Origin: Mytilus galloprovincialis | Taxonomy: Eukaryota; Mollusca; Bivalvia; Mytilida; Mytilidae | NCBI RefSeq assembly: GCF_965363235.1 | Contig: NC_134843.1 | Span: forward strand, 64,829,865 to 64,893,864 | Direction of reading: 5' to 3' | Length of the DNA stretch: 64,000 nt | Shown here: piece by piece, positions 12,601-22,600 of the stretch | Position numbering within the stretch: the first letter of the stretch is position 1 | Layout: the number at the start of each line of letters is the position of its first letter | Notes under the pieces: generated by a model | Told to the model about the DNA's origin: nothing | Database searches by the model: none | What the model saw: the letters and a program-made list of their open reading frames with translations, nothing else | Made by a program: the position numbers and the translations under genes

Positions 12601-13954
12601 ATGAAATAATTGTAGAGTTTTATGAAAATCCATGTTGATTTGAAAAAGTCATAAAAGAATTTAAAGATGACTATCTGGATTAAACTGAAAATTATTGTTG
12701 AGACCATGTCCCTTATGTTTTTTGTGCCTGCAAAAGGAATTTCCTACACACCGATAAAATTTAAAGCAAATTTTTTTCAAATAAAATAAGTTCTAGCCCA
12801 TCCACTATATATATTAAAAAAAGTTCTCGCCCATCCAAATATTTCCACAAAAAAAGTGCTTGCCCCGCCCCATTTTGCACCGGCCCATCCATCTGATAAA
12901 TATTGAACGGTCCCTTAGTGGCCCCGCACTGACTCCGTAGATACTGTGTCAAAAAATTCAAGAGGCCACGGGAAGGTCTTCCTATATTTTTTTTCTTTTC
13001 GGAGACCATATACAACAAAACCATGGTATATTGTGAAAATTAACCATAGATAACTATGATATAATTTTCGGTTATTGGGATTCATACTCTTGTTGCATTC
13101 CCATAGGTTACATTGTACAGCTCTATATAGGTTAAGGTTCATCATAACAAATGGACAAATATGGCCGTATTTTCACCTCAAAAACTACTCCGAGTACAGA
13201 CTTACCTATGCTTTTTGGAATTTTTTAAGGCCTAGCATCCACTAGATATATAAAAGTTAAATGCATTTTGTGTTTAAGAAGAAAGATAAAATCTTTCTTG
13301 GTTTTTGATGGGCATTTTTTTCTCTCTGCAGAAGGTGTAAAAATAAAAAAAACACCTAAATTACTTTAATACTGTCCACTCACAGACTCAGATAAACTCT
13401 TTAACTCACCTATAGTTGTGAAGATACCTCTTGTCCATGTCAATTAAGGACAACCAAAACAATACAAACCGGTTTTTACCTGAGGCAGCATCTCAAATTT
13501 AAAGTTGTACCACAACTTAGTTGATTTTCACACCTATTGCAAGAAGGAAAACAAATGCCCATCAAAATCCAAAAGAGATGTTATCTTCCTGAAATACAAC
13601 ATGCATTTAACTTTAATATATCTAGTGGATGACAGGCATTAAACTTTTTCCAACTTCACAGGTAAGTCTGCACTCAAAGTAGTTTTTGGCATGTAAATAC
13701 AGCCATATTTGTCCGTTCGTTATGATGAACCTTACGATATCTTTACCTGCCAGGAAAACTAATTTAAGATCATCTTTTTTTGGATCATAGTTTTTGTTAA
13801 ACGCTATGGTTATGTCTAATGGTTGTCCACGTCTCACAACCAAATCTTTTCCAGTCTCGCTTATATGATAATCATCAGTCACGTGATTTTTGCTGTTGTT
13901 GATGACGTTTAAGATCATGTCCTTCAGCTGAAGGTTTGGGCTGACTGGGGGTAG
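3545..13954 (-). CDS. Transglutaminase family gene, 3'-incomplete (seven exons)
   Basis: Protein-glutamine gamma-glutamyltransferase, which crosslinks glutamine to lysine side chains with calcium; in invertebrates the family serves clotting, matrix and immune roles (family knowledge). Exons in transcript order: 13747-13954, 9395-9652, 8793-8911, 7380-7487, 6020-6194, 4188-4326, 3545-3648, about 370 residues. The reading phase agrees at every junction. Seen in order: N-terminal beta-sandwich ([18 protein letters not shown]), the core entry ([13 protein letters not shown]), the active-site Cys (RFGQCWVF), [16 protein letters not shown], the His ([19 protein letters not shown]) and the Asp ([11 protein letters not shown]). 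The complete triad argues for an enzyme. Family members usually have about 680-770 residues, so roughly half is missing at the 3' end, presumably beyond position 1. Oddities: the acceptor of exon 9395-9652 reads AC, and large transposons occupy the first intron shown. Which paralogue this is cannot be told. Confidence 0.93.
3649..4187 (-). repeat. Intron with a family A fragment
   Basis: Between transglutaminase exons. Positions 4020-4140 are a diverged minus-strand copy of family A (TTGTTGAAGGCCGTACG, then GTGGATAGTTGTCTTATAGG and TCGTACCACATCTCC). The rest shows nothing. Confidence 0.7.
4188..4326 (-). CDS. Transglutaminase exon: [11 protein letters not shown] segment
   Basis: Encodes [20 protein letters not shown] followed by [11 protein letters not shown], the conserved stretch between the catalytic Cys and His. 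The acceptor (TTATGAAG/TC) has a weak pyrimidine tract but phase C/TC gives Leu and keeps the family alignment. The donor TG/GTAGGA splits the Trp codon completed by the next exon. Confidence 0.93.
4800..4901. mobile_element. Short fold-back element in transglutaminase intron
   Basis: GTGGCACCACCCCTCGCC at 4800-4817 faces GGCGAAGGGTAGTGCCAC at 4884-4901 with two mismatches. About 100 bp in all. The remainder of the 4327-6019 intron shows no other structure except A/T runs. Confidence 0.65.
6020..6194 (-). CDS. Transglutaminase exon with active-site cysteine
   Basis: Acceptor ATTTCAG before ACT AAC TCG, donor ACGC/GTAAGT, 58 codons plus one base. Encodes [17 protein letters not shown], then [11 protein letters not shown] and [14 protein letters not shown]. 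The Cys in GQCWVF is the catalytic nucleophile in the family. The motif is intact. Confidence 0.95.
6195..7379 (-). other. Transglutaminase intron without identified content
   Basis: AT-rich intron between the RGDPVKVTR exon and the active-site exon. I see no repeat, ORF or structured element that I can support. Confidence 0.6.
7380..7487 (-). CDS. Transglutaminase exon: core, RGDPVKVTR segment
   Basis: Exactly 36 codons between acceptor TTGCAG and donor ATA/GTAAGT, phase 0 at both sides. Encodes [18 protein letters not shown] followed by [18 protein letters not shown], a segment highly characteristic of transglutaminases just upstream of the active-site Cys exon. Confidence 0.92.
7488..8792 (-). 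other. Transglutaminase intron without identified content
   Basis: Intron between the IYTG exon and the RGDPVKVTR exon. The less AT-rich part at 8260-8440 (CCATCCGGCCC, CCCGCGGCATGTGTCC) looks different from its surroundings but was not identified. Confidence 0.5.
8793..8911 (-). CDS. Transglutaminase exon: link to catalytic core
   Basis: Acceptor TTTTAAG precedes AT GAT CAA, which joins the previous AAA G to give K-D-D-Q-V-Y. About 40 residues follow, including [14 protein letters not shown] and KKWNFGQ, matching the family pattern YVLNxxGxIYxG...WNFGQ at the start of the core. Donor CAG/GTAAAT, phase 0. Both junctions preserve the frame. Confidence 0.9.
9196..9249 (+). repeat. Fragment of dispersed repeat family B
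   Basis: TAGATATAGGAAGATGTGGT followed by GTGAGTGCCAATGAGACAAC and CTCTCCATCC, one end of the family seen more completely at 26099-26340 and 31474-31661. Confidence 0.7.
9395..9652 (-). CDS. Transglutaminase exon: N-terminal domain, second half, with broken acceptor
   Basis: Encodes about 86 residues from [13 protein letters not shown] to ILLNPWCK; the NPWCKDD motif closes the N-terminal domain in this family. Donor is AAAG/GTAGGA, phase 1. The upstream boundary is inferred: the preceding exon ends in phase 1 with G, and GC GAT AAC here would complete Gly-Asp-Asn. However, the two bases before it (9653-9654) read AC on the minus strand instead of AG, and an in-frame TAA sits only a few codons further up, so the boundary cannot be much higher. 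The next AG inside the exon (CCTAAAG/GT) would keep the frame but drop eight residues. Confidence 0.85.
9780..9890 (-). repeat. Fragment of dispersed repeat family C
   Basis: Contains CGGGTGTGGGATTTTCTCGC, TTGAAGAC, GGTCGGGTTGT and CACATTCCTGTTTCCATTCT. Related copies lie at 39960-40103, 44985-45115 (opposite strand) and 50868-51003. Confidence 0.7.
9958..10200 (+). repeat. Dispersed repeat family A copy
   Basis: Starts AAGAAGATGTGGTATGATTG and CCAATGAGA, continues CACCGTACGGCCTTCAGCAA and CCGCATAGTCAGCTATAAAA, then TTTCAAACGAGAAAACTAAC. It lies in a transglutaminase intron, opposite to the gene. Confidence 0.8.
11158..12914. mobile_element. Harbinger-like nonautonomous element carrying a satellite array
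   Basis: Perfect terminal inverted repeats of about 38 bp, beginning GGGACCGTTCAATATTTATC, flanked on both sides by TTA (11155-11157 and 12915-12917). TTA duplication plus a GGG start fits the PIF/Harbinger superfamily (TWA targets). Subterminal GCCCATCC motifs recur near the right end (12786, 12829, 12885), as transposase binding sites often do. No transposase frame is present; the interior is the tandem array described separately. It sits in a transglutaminase intron. Confidence 0.88.
11260..12690. repeat. Tandem array of a 193-bp unit with two-unit higher order
   Basis: About eight units, each with GCCAGTTGATTTGAAAAAGT, AAAGATGACTATCTGGATTT, TAGAATGACAGCAATTCACC and ACAACCTGGTATTCTGTAAG. 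Junctions alternate between TTGAAGGGTTTTATG and TTGTAGAGTTTTATG, so the recent amplification unit is a dimer of about 387 bp. The last unit is truncated near 12690. Confidence 0.9.
13135..13732. mobile_element. TA-flanked MITE, about 598 bp
   Basis: Inverted repeats of about 130 bp with scattered mismatches, beginning AGGTTCATCATAAC, through GGACAAATATGGC, AAAACTACT and CATCCACTAGATATAT. A TA dinucleotide borders each end (13133-13134 and 13733-13734), as for mariner-type elements. The right end lies about 11 bp inside the intron that follows exon 13747-13954. Confidence 0.8.
13747..13954 (-). CDS. Transglutaminase exon: N-terminal beta-sandwich, first half
   Basis: Acceptor TTTCAG lies just above 13954, the exon enters in phase 0 with [13 protein letters not shown] and ends in phase 1 (CTG GCA G) before GTAAAG. 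It encodes about 69 residues, including [12 protein letters not shown] and [13 protein letters not shown], the typical start of the transglutaminase N domain (Transglut_N family). Because it enters in phase 0 without a usable upstream ATG, at least one earlier exon must exist. A short MITE ends about 11 bp inside the following intron. Confidence 0.9.
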
Positions 13955-14510
13955 CTGAAATGTGAAAACTAATATCCAACGAAATTATAAAAAAGTGTTT
14001 CGCTTTAATATAATCAATATCAATTAAAACATGTATTTTTTTCATTGAAAATTTCTTTCCGAGGATTAAGTATAAAACATGCACAATCAATTGATATGAA
14101 ATTCCATATGAGATTGCATGTATCACCCAGATAGAAACTTTTAAGGCAATTTTCTGAAAACAATACGTTTTATAACATGAAACAACCAAGTACGAACTTA
14201 ACATACAACAATAACCTGAAACATTCGTTATAAAAAATATAGTTTCATTTCGAATAAATATTTTGTGGAGTCAAGACATTCAATGGTTCCTTGTCGGTTA
14301 TGAAATTTATAGTACATCAGTATGACAAAATTTTAATGAACACAACAATAGAAGGTTGTCAAAACAAAATTCTGAAAATAATGTGTCAGTCTGTTGAGTA
14401 TATTATGCAATTACAAAACAGCGTTGACCATCGTATTTTTGGTAAATATACAAAATAGATCAACAATGATTTAAGTTGATTCAACTACTATTCTAGACAA
14501 AGAAAGATAA

Positions 14511-16010
14511 CTCCAATTGAAAATTTCTTGCTATTGCGCAATATTGTGCAATTAGATATTTCTTGCTATTGCGCAATACTGTGCAAAACAGCTTCCATTT
14601 GCAATTGATTATTTCCAAATGATCAAATTCTGGGTCTGGCAAGTTAAGAAAAAGACAATTTCTAACTAGCAACTATAAGAACGTTAATTTTCAAAGAAGA
14701 ATTGCCACATGATATGTATCTTACTGTGTAACGTACTCCTTGGATCTATTTCACTACTTGCATATCAGTTTTACATACTTTAACACTTGTTATAAGCTGT
14801 AAACTGTTTCCAAATTTTGCTAAGATCACTAGATATCTTACCCAAATTAAACTTTAAGAGGCTTTAACAGAACTCTGATAGAGTCAAAATATGTATTTCA
14901 GAAACAATCATCTTATCAGAAGAACAATATCCCATAAGAGACCAGCTTAGATGCTACAGACAAATAAGAATTTTGTTTAGAAAGCCATCGATACAAGATA
15001 CTACTAACTTGTCAGAATTCTGTTAAGACGGCTAATTCTGGGGTTTCATTGGTACTATATTCGATGATTCTTATCAGAATTCTGTAAAGAAGGTTATTGC
15101 TTGAGATGCGACTGTCTTATCAGAATTCTGTTAAGAAGGCTATTGTTATCAGATGTAAGTCTTATCAGAATTCTGTTAAGGGTTTCATTGGTACTATATT
15201 CGATGATTCTTATCAGAATTCAGTAAAGAAGGTTATTGCTTGAGATGCGACTGTCTTATCAGAATTCTGTTAAGAAGGCTATTGTTATCAGATGTAAGTC
15301 TTATCAGAATTCTGTTAAGGGTTTCATTGGTTCTATATATTCGATGATTCTTATCAGAATTCTGTTAAGAAGGCTATTATTATGAGATGCGACTGTCTTA
15401 TCAGAATTCTGTTAAGAAGGCTATTGTTATGAGATGCGACTGTCTTATCAGAATTCTGTTAAGGGTTTCATTGGTTCTATATATTCGATTCGTATCAGAA
15501 TTCTGTTAAGAAGGCTATTGTAATGAGATGCGACTGTCTTATCAGAATTCTGTTAAGGGTTTCATTGGTTCTATATATTCGATTCTTATCAGAATTCTAT
15601 TAAGAAGGCTATTGTTATCAGATGTAAGTTTTATCAGAATTCTGTTAAGAAGGTTATTGCTTGAGATGCGACTGTCTTATCAAAATTCTGTTAAGAAGGT
15701 TATTGTTATCAGATGTAAGTCTTATCAGAATTCTGTTAAGGTTTCATTGGTACTATATTCGATGATTCTTATCAGAATTCTGTTAAGAAGGTTATTGCTT
15801 GAGATGCGACTGTTTTATCAAAATTCTGTTAAGAAGGTTATTGTTATCAGATGTTAGTCTTATCAGAATTCTTTTAAGGTTTCATTGCTACTATATTAGC
15901 TTCTTATCAGAATTTAGAAGGACATGAATAATATTGACATGTAATGTATATCAGAATTCTGACCAAAAACACAATGTAGTGTTATTAGAATTATGTTAAG
16001 GGCATTATTG
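14511..16010 (+). mobile_element. Dyad-motif minisatellite element, copy 1
   Basis: Order on plus: short repeats of TTCTTGCTATTGCGCAATA and TGTGCAA (14511-14590), a unique linker (ATTATTTCCAAATGATCAAA, TTCTGGGTCTGGCAAGTTAA), then from about 14860 a tandem array built on CTTATCAGAATTCTGTTAAG. The 20-bp core equals its own reverse complement except at two positions. The array also has a higher-order pattern with a GTTTCATTGGTACTATATTC block recurring at irregular intervals. Copy 2 is at 46360-47710 in the opposite orientation. Superfamily unknown; Helitron-like and other nonautonomous elements often carry central tandem repeats (family knowledge). Confidence 0.8.
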
Positions 16011-17099
16011 TTAACAAGGTAAAACGAAACATAGACATGTATATATCGTATGAAAAGAAAATACATCTACTTTAAAAGCAATATTATAATAATAAATGAA
16101 TTCAATTAATTGTGGTGGCCTTGCAGTGAGGTGAGAGTTGTTGCTTTGTGATAAAGTCTTTGTAGAATAAAAAATTGACAAATGATTGGTAAACACTAAA
16201 TCCTTTCCTTTCATTACAAAAACATAAAATTTTGATAAACATTAATAAACTCCCTTAAGCACATTAAATAAATTTTAATTTCAGGCTACTGTCTGATTAA
16301 AAGTACACACATACAACAGCAATATGTTTGTCATGTGTCCAATTAAGATTATGAATGATTACTGAAAGATACAAATAGAATTGAATTTGACCTTAAACGT
16401 CTGGAAAAATTATAGCTGGAAACTTTGGTACACGTCTTTGAATATTATAGTAAGTAAGACATTCTGCACATTGTAAGTGACAATTTTGTACATTTGTACA
16501 ATATTCACACTTTAAGGATTTGTAAATCTTATCCTCATATATATGTATATATTCTGGATCATATCCTCCTAATACATGATGTAATAGCTGCTGATACTTG
16601 TTTGGAGTTATTTAGAGTCCCACACATACACGTAGAAGCACTATACATAACACTTTTTTCAATGTTGTAGAGCATTCAGTTTCCTTTCCGACGTCAACTT
16701 GTATTTCCAAACTAACAAGAGAACAAATGAGTTGTGTTGTTATAATTGTTTATCGCAACATGTACACACAATATTGGTGTTTCAGTTTTTCTCTAAACCA
16801 GGAAATGTTGCCTGAAAAAGAAAGAAAATAAAACTTCAACACCCTATTTTAAAGTTTCTTCGATACATTAAGTATGAATAAAAGGAGGAGTGAGGTACAT
16901 GTCAATGAACCAGCAATCTAACCACATCCTGAATGTCAAAACACCTGTTCAACAAAATAATGTATAGTTTAATAATATCGTTCGAATCGATTTCTGAACA
17001 AATGAGTTCAGATCATTTAAACTTCCAAATATTTGCACTTAACACCAAAATCTACACACAATAAAAATCAATAGAAATTAAGCAACGACAAATATTGAC

Positions 17100-18500
17100 A
17101 ATCACTCATCTTGATATACAATAATGAATCACAAGAACCAAAATTTCTAAGTCGTTGATTACGAGAAACGACAAAGCAACACAGGCACTAATATCTTGAC
17201 AGTCACTCATCTAAATATACAGTTAAGCAACACTAGCACTGAGATCCTGTTCGTCACTCAGCTTCAGATACAATAATGCATCTATGCACAGAGATCTCAC
17301 AGTAACTCATCAAGAGATACAGTAAAGTAAAACAACACCGAAATATTGACAGTCATTCATCTTCGGATACAGAAAAGAATTACAAGCACCGAGATCTCGC
17401 AGTCACTGATCTTGAGAAACAGTAAAGCAACACAAAACCAGAGATCTTTTAATAGTCACTCATCAGGATATGAAGTACAACAGAACAAGCAATGAGACTC
17501 ACAGTCACTAATTTTGATAAACAATAAAGCAGCACAAACGCTGCGATCTCTACAGTCACTCATCTTGAGAAACAATAAAAAAAACAGAAGCACCAAGATC
17601 TTGACAGTCACTCATCTTGAGAACCAGTAATACAACGGAAGCACCAAGATCTTGACAGTCACTCGTCTGGAGAAACAGTAAAACAACAGAAGCACCAAGA
17701 TCTTGACAGTCACTCATCTGGGGAAACAGTAAAACAACAGAAGCACCAATATCTTGATAGTCACTCATCTTGAGAAACAGTAAAACAACAGAAGCACCAA
17801 GATCTTGACAGTCACTCGTCTGGAGAAACAGTAAAACAACTGAAGCACCAAGATCTTGACAGTCACTTGTCTGGAGAAACAGTAAAACAACAGAAGCACC
17901 AATATATTGACAGTCACTCATCTTAAGAAACAGTTAAACAACAGAAACACCAAGATCTTGAAAGTCACTCGTCTGGAGAAACAGTAAAACAACAGAAGCA
18001 ATAAGATCTTGACAGTCAGTCGACTGGAGAAACAGTAAAACAACAGAAGCACCAAGATTTTGACAGTCATTCGTCTGGAGAAACAGTAAAACAACAGAAG
18101 CACCAAGATCTTAACAGTCACTCGTTTGGAGAAACAGTAAAACAACAGAAGCAGCACGATCTAAACAGTCACTTGTCTGGAGAAACAGTAAAACAACAGA
18201 AGCACCGAGAACTTAACAGTCACTTGTCTGGAGAAACAGTAAAATAACGGAAGCACCAAGAACGTAACCGTCAGTTATATTGAGACGTGTTCTAACACCA
18301 CAAGCACCGATACCTTGACAGCCACTCAACTTAAAGATGTTCATACGCCACAAGCATCGAGAACTTGACGGTAACTTACTTGAGATATTTTCATACACCA
18401 CGAGCATCGCGATCTTGACAGACACATATCCTGAGATATTGGCAAACACCCTCCACAAGCAATGAGATCATGACGATCATTCAATGAACCACAAGCACCT
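17100..18500. repeat. 51-bp minisatellite
   Basis: Units such as AGAAACAGTAAAACAACAGA + AGCACCAAGATCTTGACAGT + CACTCGTCTGG, very regular from about 17560 to 18250 and decaying on both sides. Because 51 is divisible by three, the minus strand stays open for long stretches (repeated DCQDLGASVVLLFLQTS), but the frame shifts between stretches and there is no start, so I do not call a gene. It lies between the proposed N-terminal and the first sure transglutaminase exons. Confidence 0.9.
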
Positions 18501-19165
18501 TTGTCTGTATGGAAATATATTCTTTGATTAAAACACATTAATTGTCTCTGCAAAGATACTAGGCAAGTTATTTTAAAGTTGGACTGTATTATAGATGAGT
18601 ACATTGTAAACGTTTGTGCACACGCAACACTAGTTTACAAAATGTCATGCCGGTAGCAAAACCGTCTATCTAGACTAATAGTATGTGTTATGTTCTTCTT
18701 TTTATCTGTGTATATGTATTTCTCGTAGGGGTCGGGTCTTCGTTGTTGTGGTCTGATGTACGAAGGAAAGCGATATTCAGGTATAACAATACGATTTTTC
18801 AAATTTCTTTTCCAGTTGCTTTTGTTACCTAGTAATATTTTCAACCACAGACGACACATATACTTCCATAAATTGCTCTGTTAATGAGTTTTGAAGATGA
18901 TCACTTTTGTAAACACATATAGTATCTGATTGTTATTTTTTTTAGAAAACAGAAGATATGAACATAAGAGTTACACTATTTAAAGAAATTAATATTTAAG
19001 AGCTGCCAGGTTAAAAAAACAAACAAAGAAAATTATTTGGACCTTTGAAAAGGCCTCAAAATATAGATATACAAATATTCAACAAATATAGTTGCACAAT
19101 TATAGTTACTAATGTTATAATGTTTTCTGTTTGTTTTTCATTTGAAAATGATTAATAAGGATTAC
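18501..19165. other. Stretch between minisatellite and proposed exon
   Basis: Minus-strand frame 18635-18859 includes PEYRFPSYIRPQQRRPDPYE, which is not obviously low-complexity, but I find no matching splice sites in phase with the transglutaminase exons. Otherwise nothing identified. Confidence 0.35.
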
Positions 19166-19230
19166 CTATCTTTTGAGTTCGTGTAGATTGGTCATCTGGT
19201 CAGTCTCCTCATCCAAATCATCTTGGTAAC
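19166..19230 (-). CDS. Possible N-terminal transglutaminase exon ending in TAG
   Basis: A 65-bp stretch between acceptor TATTTCAG and donor GTAATC. In the only open frame it encodes YQDDLDEETDQMTNLHELKR and leaves in phase 0, exactly what the 13747-13954 exon requires, but its last triplet is TAG. It is acidic, like the proposed exon at 19774. Either this allele carries a stop, or the exon belongs to a different transcript. No family motif supports it. Confidence 0.33.
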
Positions 19231-19773
19231 CTGAAATACAATATTTAAATCAATTTTAAAAAAGTACATGTAATGTATGGAACATATTTTTACATCGCGA
19301 TGACCGTGAGGGCATTCTGATGTATTGCTATTGCCTAGATTTCCATTACGTAACTTTCGTTTCGGGTTTGTAACCGATCTTTAAACATGATAAATACGCG
19401 CACATAAACGAGTGCAAAATAAAATTCCTTGTAATGTAAAGTAAAAAATCCTTTAAATATCTATGCACAAAGCATGCGGAAGATATCTCAAGAACATGTT
19501 GCGGCAATCCCGGCAATGACCGGTAACTCTGCATAGAAGATTGTGTTTGCGGGAAGAATGCCTATTCATATATCCAATCCTTTAGAAAAAAAATCGAATG
19601 TCTACAGAAGAGTGTCCACCATACAATTGCACTGCACTATTTTTAGAATAGTAAAATATAATAATATACAAATGGATGAAAATTATATATACATGTAACT
19701 GATATATTAATATAAGATATAACAACAAACCAGTGTATACTGATTTGTATCACTACAATATAATAGTTATTAC

Positions 19774-19849
19774 ATGATTTTGAATTTCCTGTCATTTCTT
19801 CATCATCCACGCTCGAACTTGTCTCAGAAAAAAAATTATCTCTGTACAT
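19774..19849 (-). CDS. Possible first coding exon of the transglutaminase
   Basis: From an ATG at 19847-19849, 25 codons plus one base run to a donor TCAT/GTAATA. The peptide is MYRDNFFSETSSSVDDEEMT and a few further residues, acidic and serine-rich. The phase fits the proposed 19166-19230 exon (T/GT giving Cys). The support is phase agreement and similar acidic composition only. Confidence 0.25.
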
Positions 19850-20279
19850 TAACCTCAGTATCAGGTATAGAGATGTGATTTCTTTCTGTGGCAAGTGCTT
19901 TTGACCATCCACGAGAACTTGCGGTCATCCGATGTTCAGTACTTCAGTTCTTTAATTATACGAGTCACAGAGACAAATAACTAATATAGGATCCAAACAA
20001 ACTACAATACACATCTCTTCATTTTCATATTAATTCATGTTTCAAGATACACATTTTGCGTAAAAACATAATAAATGCAAGCGCCATGCAAGTATTGGGA
20101 TGTTCACACTAGAATGAAATTAGCTTCTTTGTTATTCATACCAAACCAAAATATTTTATAGAGTCTTGTACAACACAGTTTGACCTCCAAAAGAGTGTCT
20201 CGGATTTTTTCTATTGTATTTCATTCTCTCATTAACCTTCAACGAAGTTTGCAACCTCAATTCATAAGAGATCTCTTAA

Positions 20280-21891
20280 GGTAGCACTACAGTCTAACAG
20301 TGATTTTTTTAAGATATTTTTTTTATCACATAATTTTAAAGTAAGTATTATTCTGCACAGTTTGTAAAAATCCAAAAATCAATTTTCAAATCACAACAGG
20401 GAGTAAATTGATAATGAAATTATGTAAATAAAAGCACATGGTAATTAATCTAAATATATAGGCATTTAGGAGAGTTTAATATGTCAATCATCTGTTAATG
20501 CCAGTGTCCAGCTGTTAATCACTGACCACAAGAAGAATAGTGTGGTCTTATCTCATTGTATCATGTGTATTGCAACAAAGTAATCTATATAGCTTTGAAG
20601 TAAACAGTGAAAAGGGAAAGTTATTAAAAAGGAGAAAATCTAAAGGGAAAAAAATCTTACTAAAATGAACAAAACTATATATATAAGGATAAGAGTGTGA
20701 AAGTATCTTTGAAAGCCTCTGACAAACTTTAAACATTTAAGGTTCTTACTACAAACAAGAAGTATATGTCTCTGAATCTGTCTTTTGTTAGGAGTTTCAG
20801 GCACTTTAACCAATTTTAAGTTTATGTGAAATTTTTAAATTCCATAAAACTGAAGAATCATGTGAGGCAGTCTATTTCCAGCAAGGGGGATCAGGTCTTG
20901 ATCTTTTTTGGGACATGTCTTTTATTGCATAATTTTAATGTTCTAGCTAATTTCATAGTATATTTCTTTTTAAAATACAAATGAAATCATTCTTTATAGT
21001 AAATATAATGATGTTAAAAATTGTTTTTATGCAGCTGGTCATTCCTGTTATTCTCTTATCTTAGACTGTCTGGAGAGAGGCGGAGCTTTGTCTATATTTT
21101 AAAATTGCTACATCACAGATGTTGGTCAAATCTGTGACGTCAAACTCCCGCCAAATGCTAAGTTAGTGTTGGTCAGTGCACATATAATTCAAAATTTACA
21201 GTATTAGAGCATCAAAGACACAAAGTGTGTGGTTATATTGATAAAATAATGGTGTCAGGACACTCCTGGGGTGTTCTCAGTGGAACTTTTGTTTTAATGA
21301 TGCATTTATAGGGGTTCTAAGGGGGAAATTCAGTTTTTAGGTAATTTCTCTGAACAATTTTCATGAGAATTGTTAGCAAAAAATGAAAATAGAAACTTCA
21401 TTGGTACCCCTTTTGGTTTGACTTTGATATATGTGATTAAAGGGAGTATTTTCTACAATACCGTGTCCCAGTTTTTGGATAATTTGTTTCTAAATGAATT
21501 TATAGTTGTCCAAAGATGAAAGGTGAAATGAGGTGTGGTACCCAGCAGTTAAATCAATATATCTTCTTACTGGAGGCATATATCAAAAATCTGAGACATG
21601 GTTTTGTTTATAGTGTATAATGGTTGATTAAAGCGATGAAAACAAATTTTCACTACCATTTGACCTGAATGTGTCATTTTCATCCGAGTTGGAAGACCAC
21701 TTTTTTGGCAATTAAGGAGCTATAGTTTGAGATTAATCATACCAAAAATTAATTTATTTACCGATTAAGAAGAATTAATATTTCACCTCTATAATGAGCT
21801 AAAGATTTTAAAAATCCCTTGAGTAGTTTTTGAGAAATTAATCTTTAAAGACTGTTGGTTGGAGTCAGAAAATTCTGACTGTAGTGCTACC
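20280..21891. mobile_element. TTAA-flanked nonautonomous element, 1.6 kb
   Basis: Inverted termini GGTAGCACTACAGTC (20280-20294) and GACTGTAGTGCTACC (21877-21891), bordered by TTAA at 20276-20279 and 21892-21895. TTAA is the piggyBac target, although the termini do not begin with CCC as is usual there. No coding frame of note inside. Confidence 0.75.
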
Positions 21892-22600
21892 TTAATTTAA
21901 TTAGATACCAGTATACAATTTGTTCCATTGATGTTTTTGGAAATCTAAGACAAAATTTTGAAGATAACTGGTCAAGGAACAATATGTGTGAAAATCAGGA
22001 ATATAGGGGCACTCATCTAGGAGCTAATTTCATTTAAAACTTCATTTTCATGATAACAATGAATGTGTGACAATTGATTAAATAAGGATTTTCCTACTTG
22101 CACCCCATTAAATTCAATATAATTCACACATGTAAAATATGGAGATACTTCAGGATTGGCCTTTTAATTATCATATATCAATTAGGTTTTGACCAGTAAG
22201 AAAGCATTCCATTTCAGCTATTCTAAATATATAATGGAAATGCACACCCTATGCATCGAAAATCAGATCTGGCGGGAGATGTTATATCATTATTGACCTT
22301 GCTATAACTTAAGTCAGTTGCTACTGATATGGCCAAAACTGCGCCCACCAGGATAAACCTACTATTAATGATCTCAAAAGTGTCAGTAGTTATAAAGCTA
22401 TGAAATGATTATATTGATTAACCACAATGTACTGCCTACATATTCTTATCTTGTATCAGTAAGACTAATTATCATCAAAACTCATTATAAGTGCAAGATA
22501 TGTAAAGAAATACCAAGAAGTAACAAAAAAAAAGCTGAAAATGAAATTTAGATAAAATGTAGTTGCCTTTGTACAAATAATTTCTCATATTTTCGGAGGG
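21892..22600. other. Intergenic AT-rich sequence
   Basis: No ORF, repeat or structured element that I can support. Confidence 0.5.

Noticed and set aside
13875..14204. 109-codon minus-strand frame across a transglutaminase exon boundary
   Set aside because: It is in the wrong frame relative to the conserved transglutaminase sequence and reads through intron.
17556..18157. Minus-strand frames with 17-residue hydrophobic repeats
   Set aside because: Explained by the 51-bp repeat unit; the frame changes along the array and nothing indicates expression.
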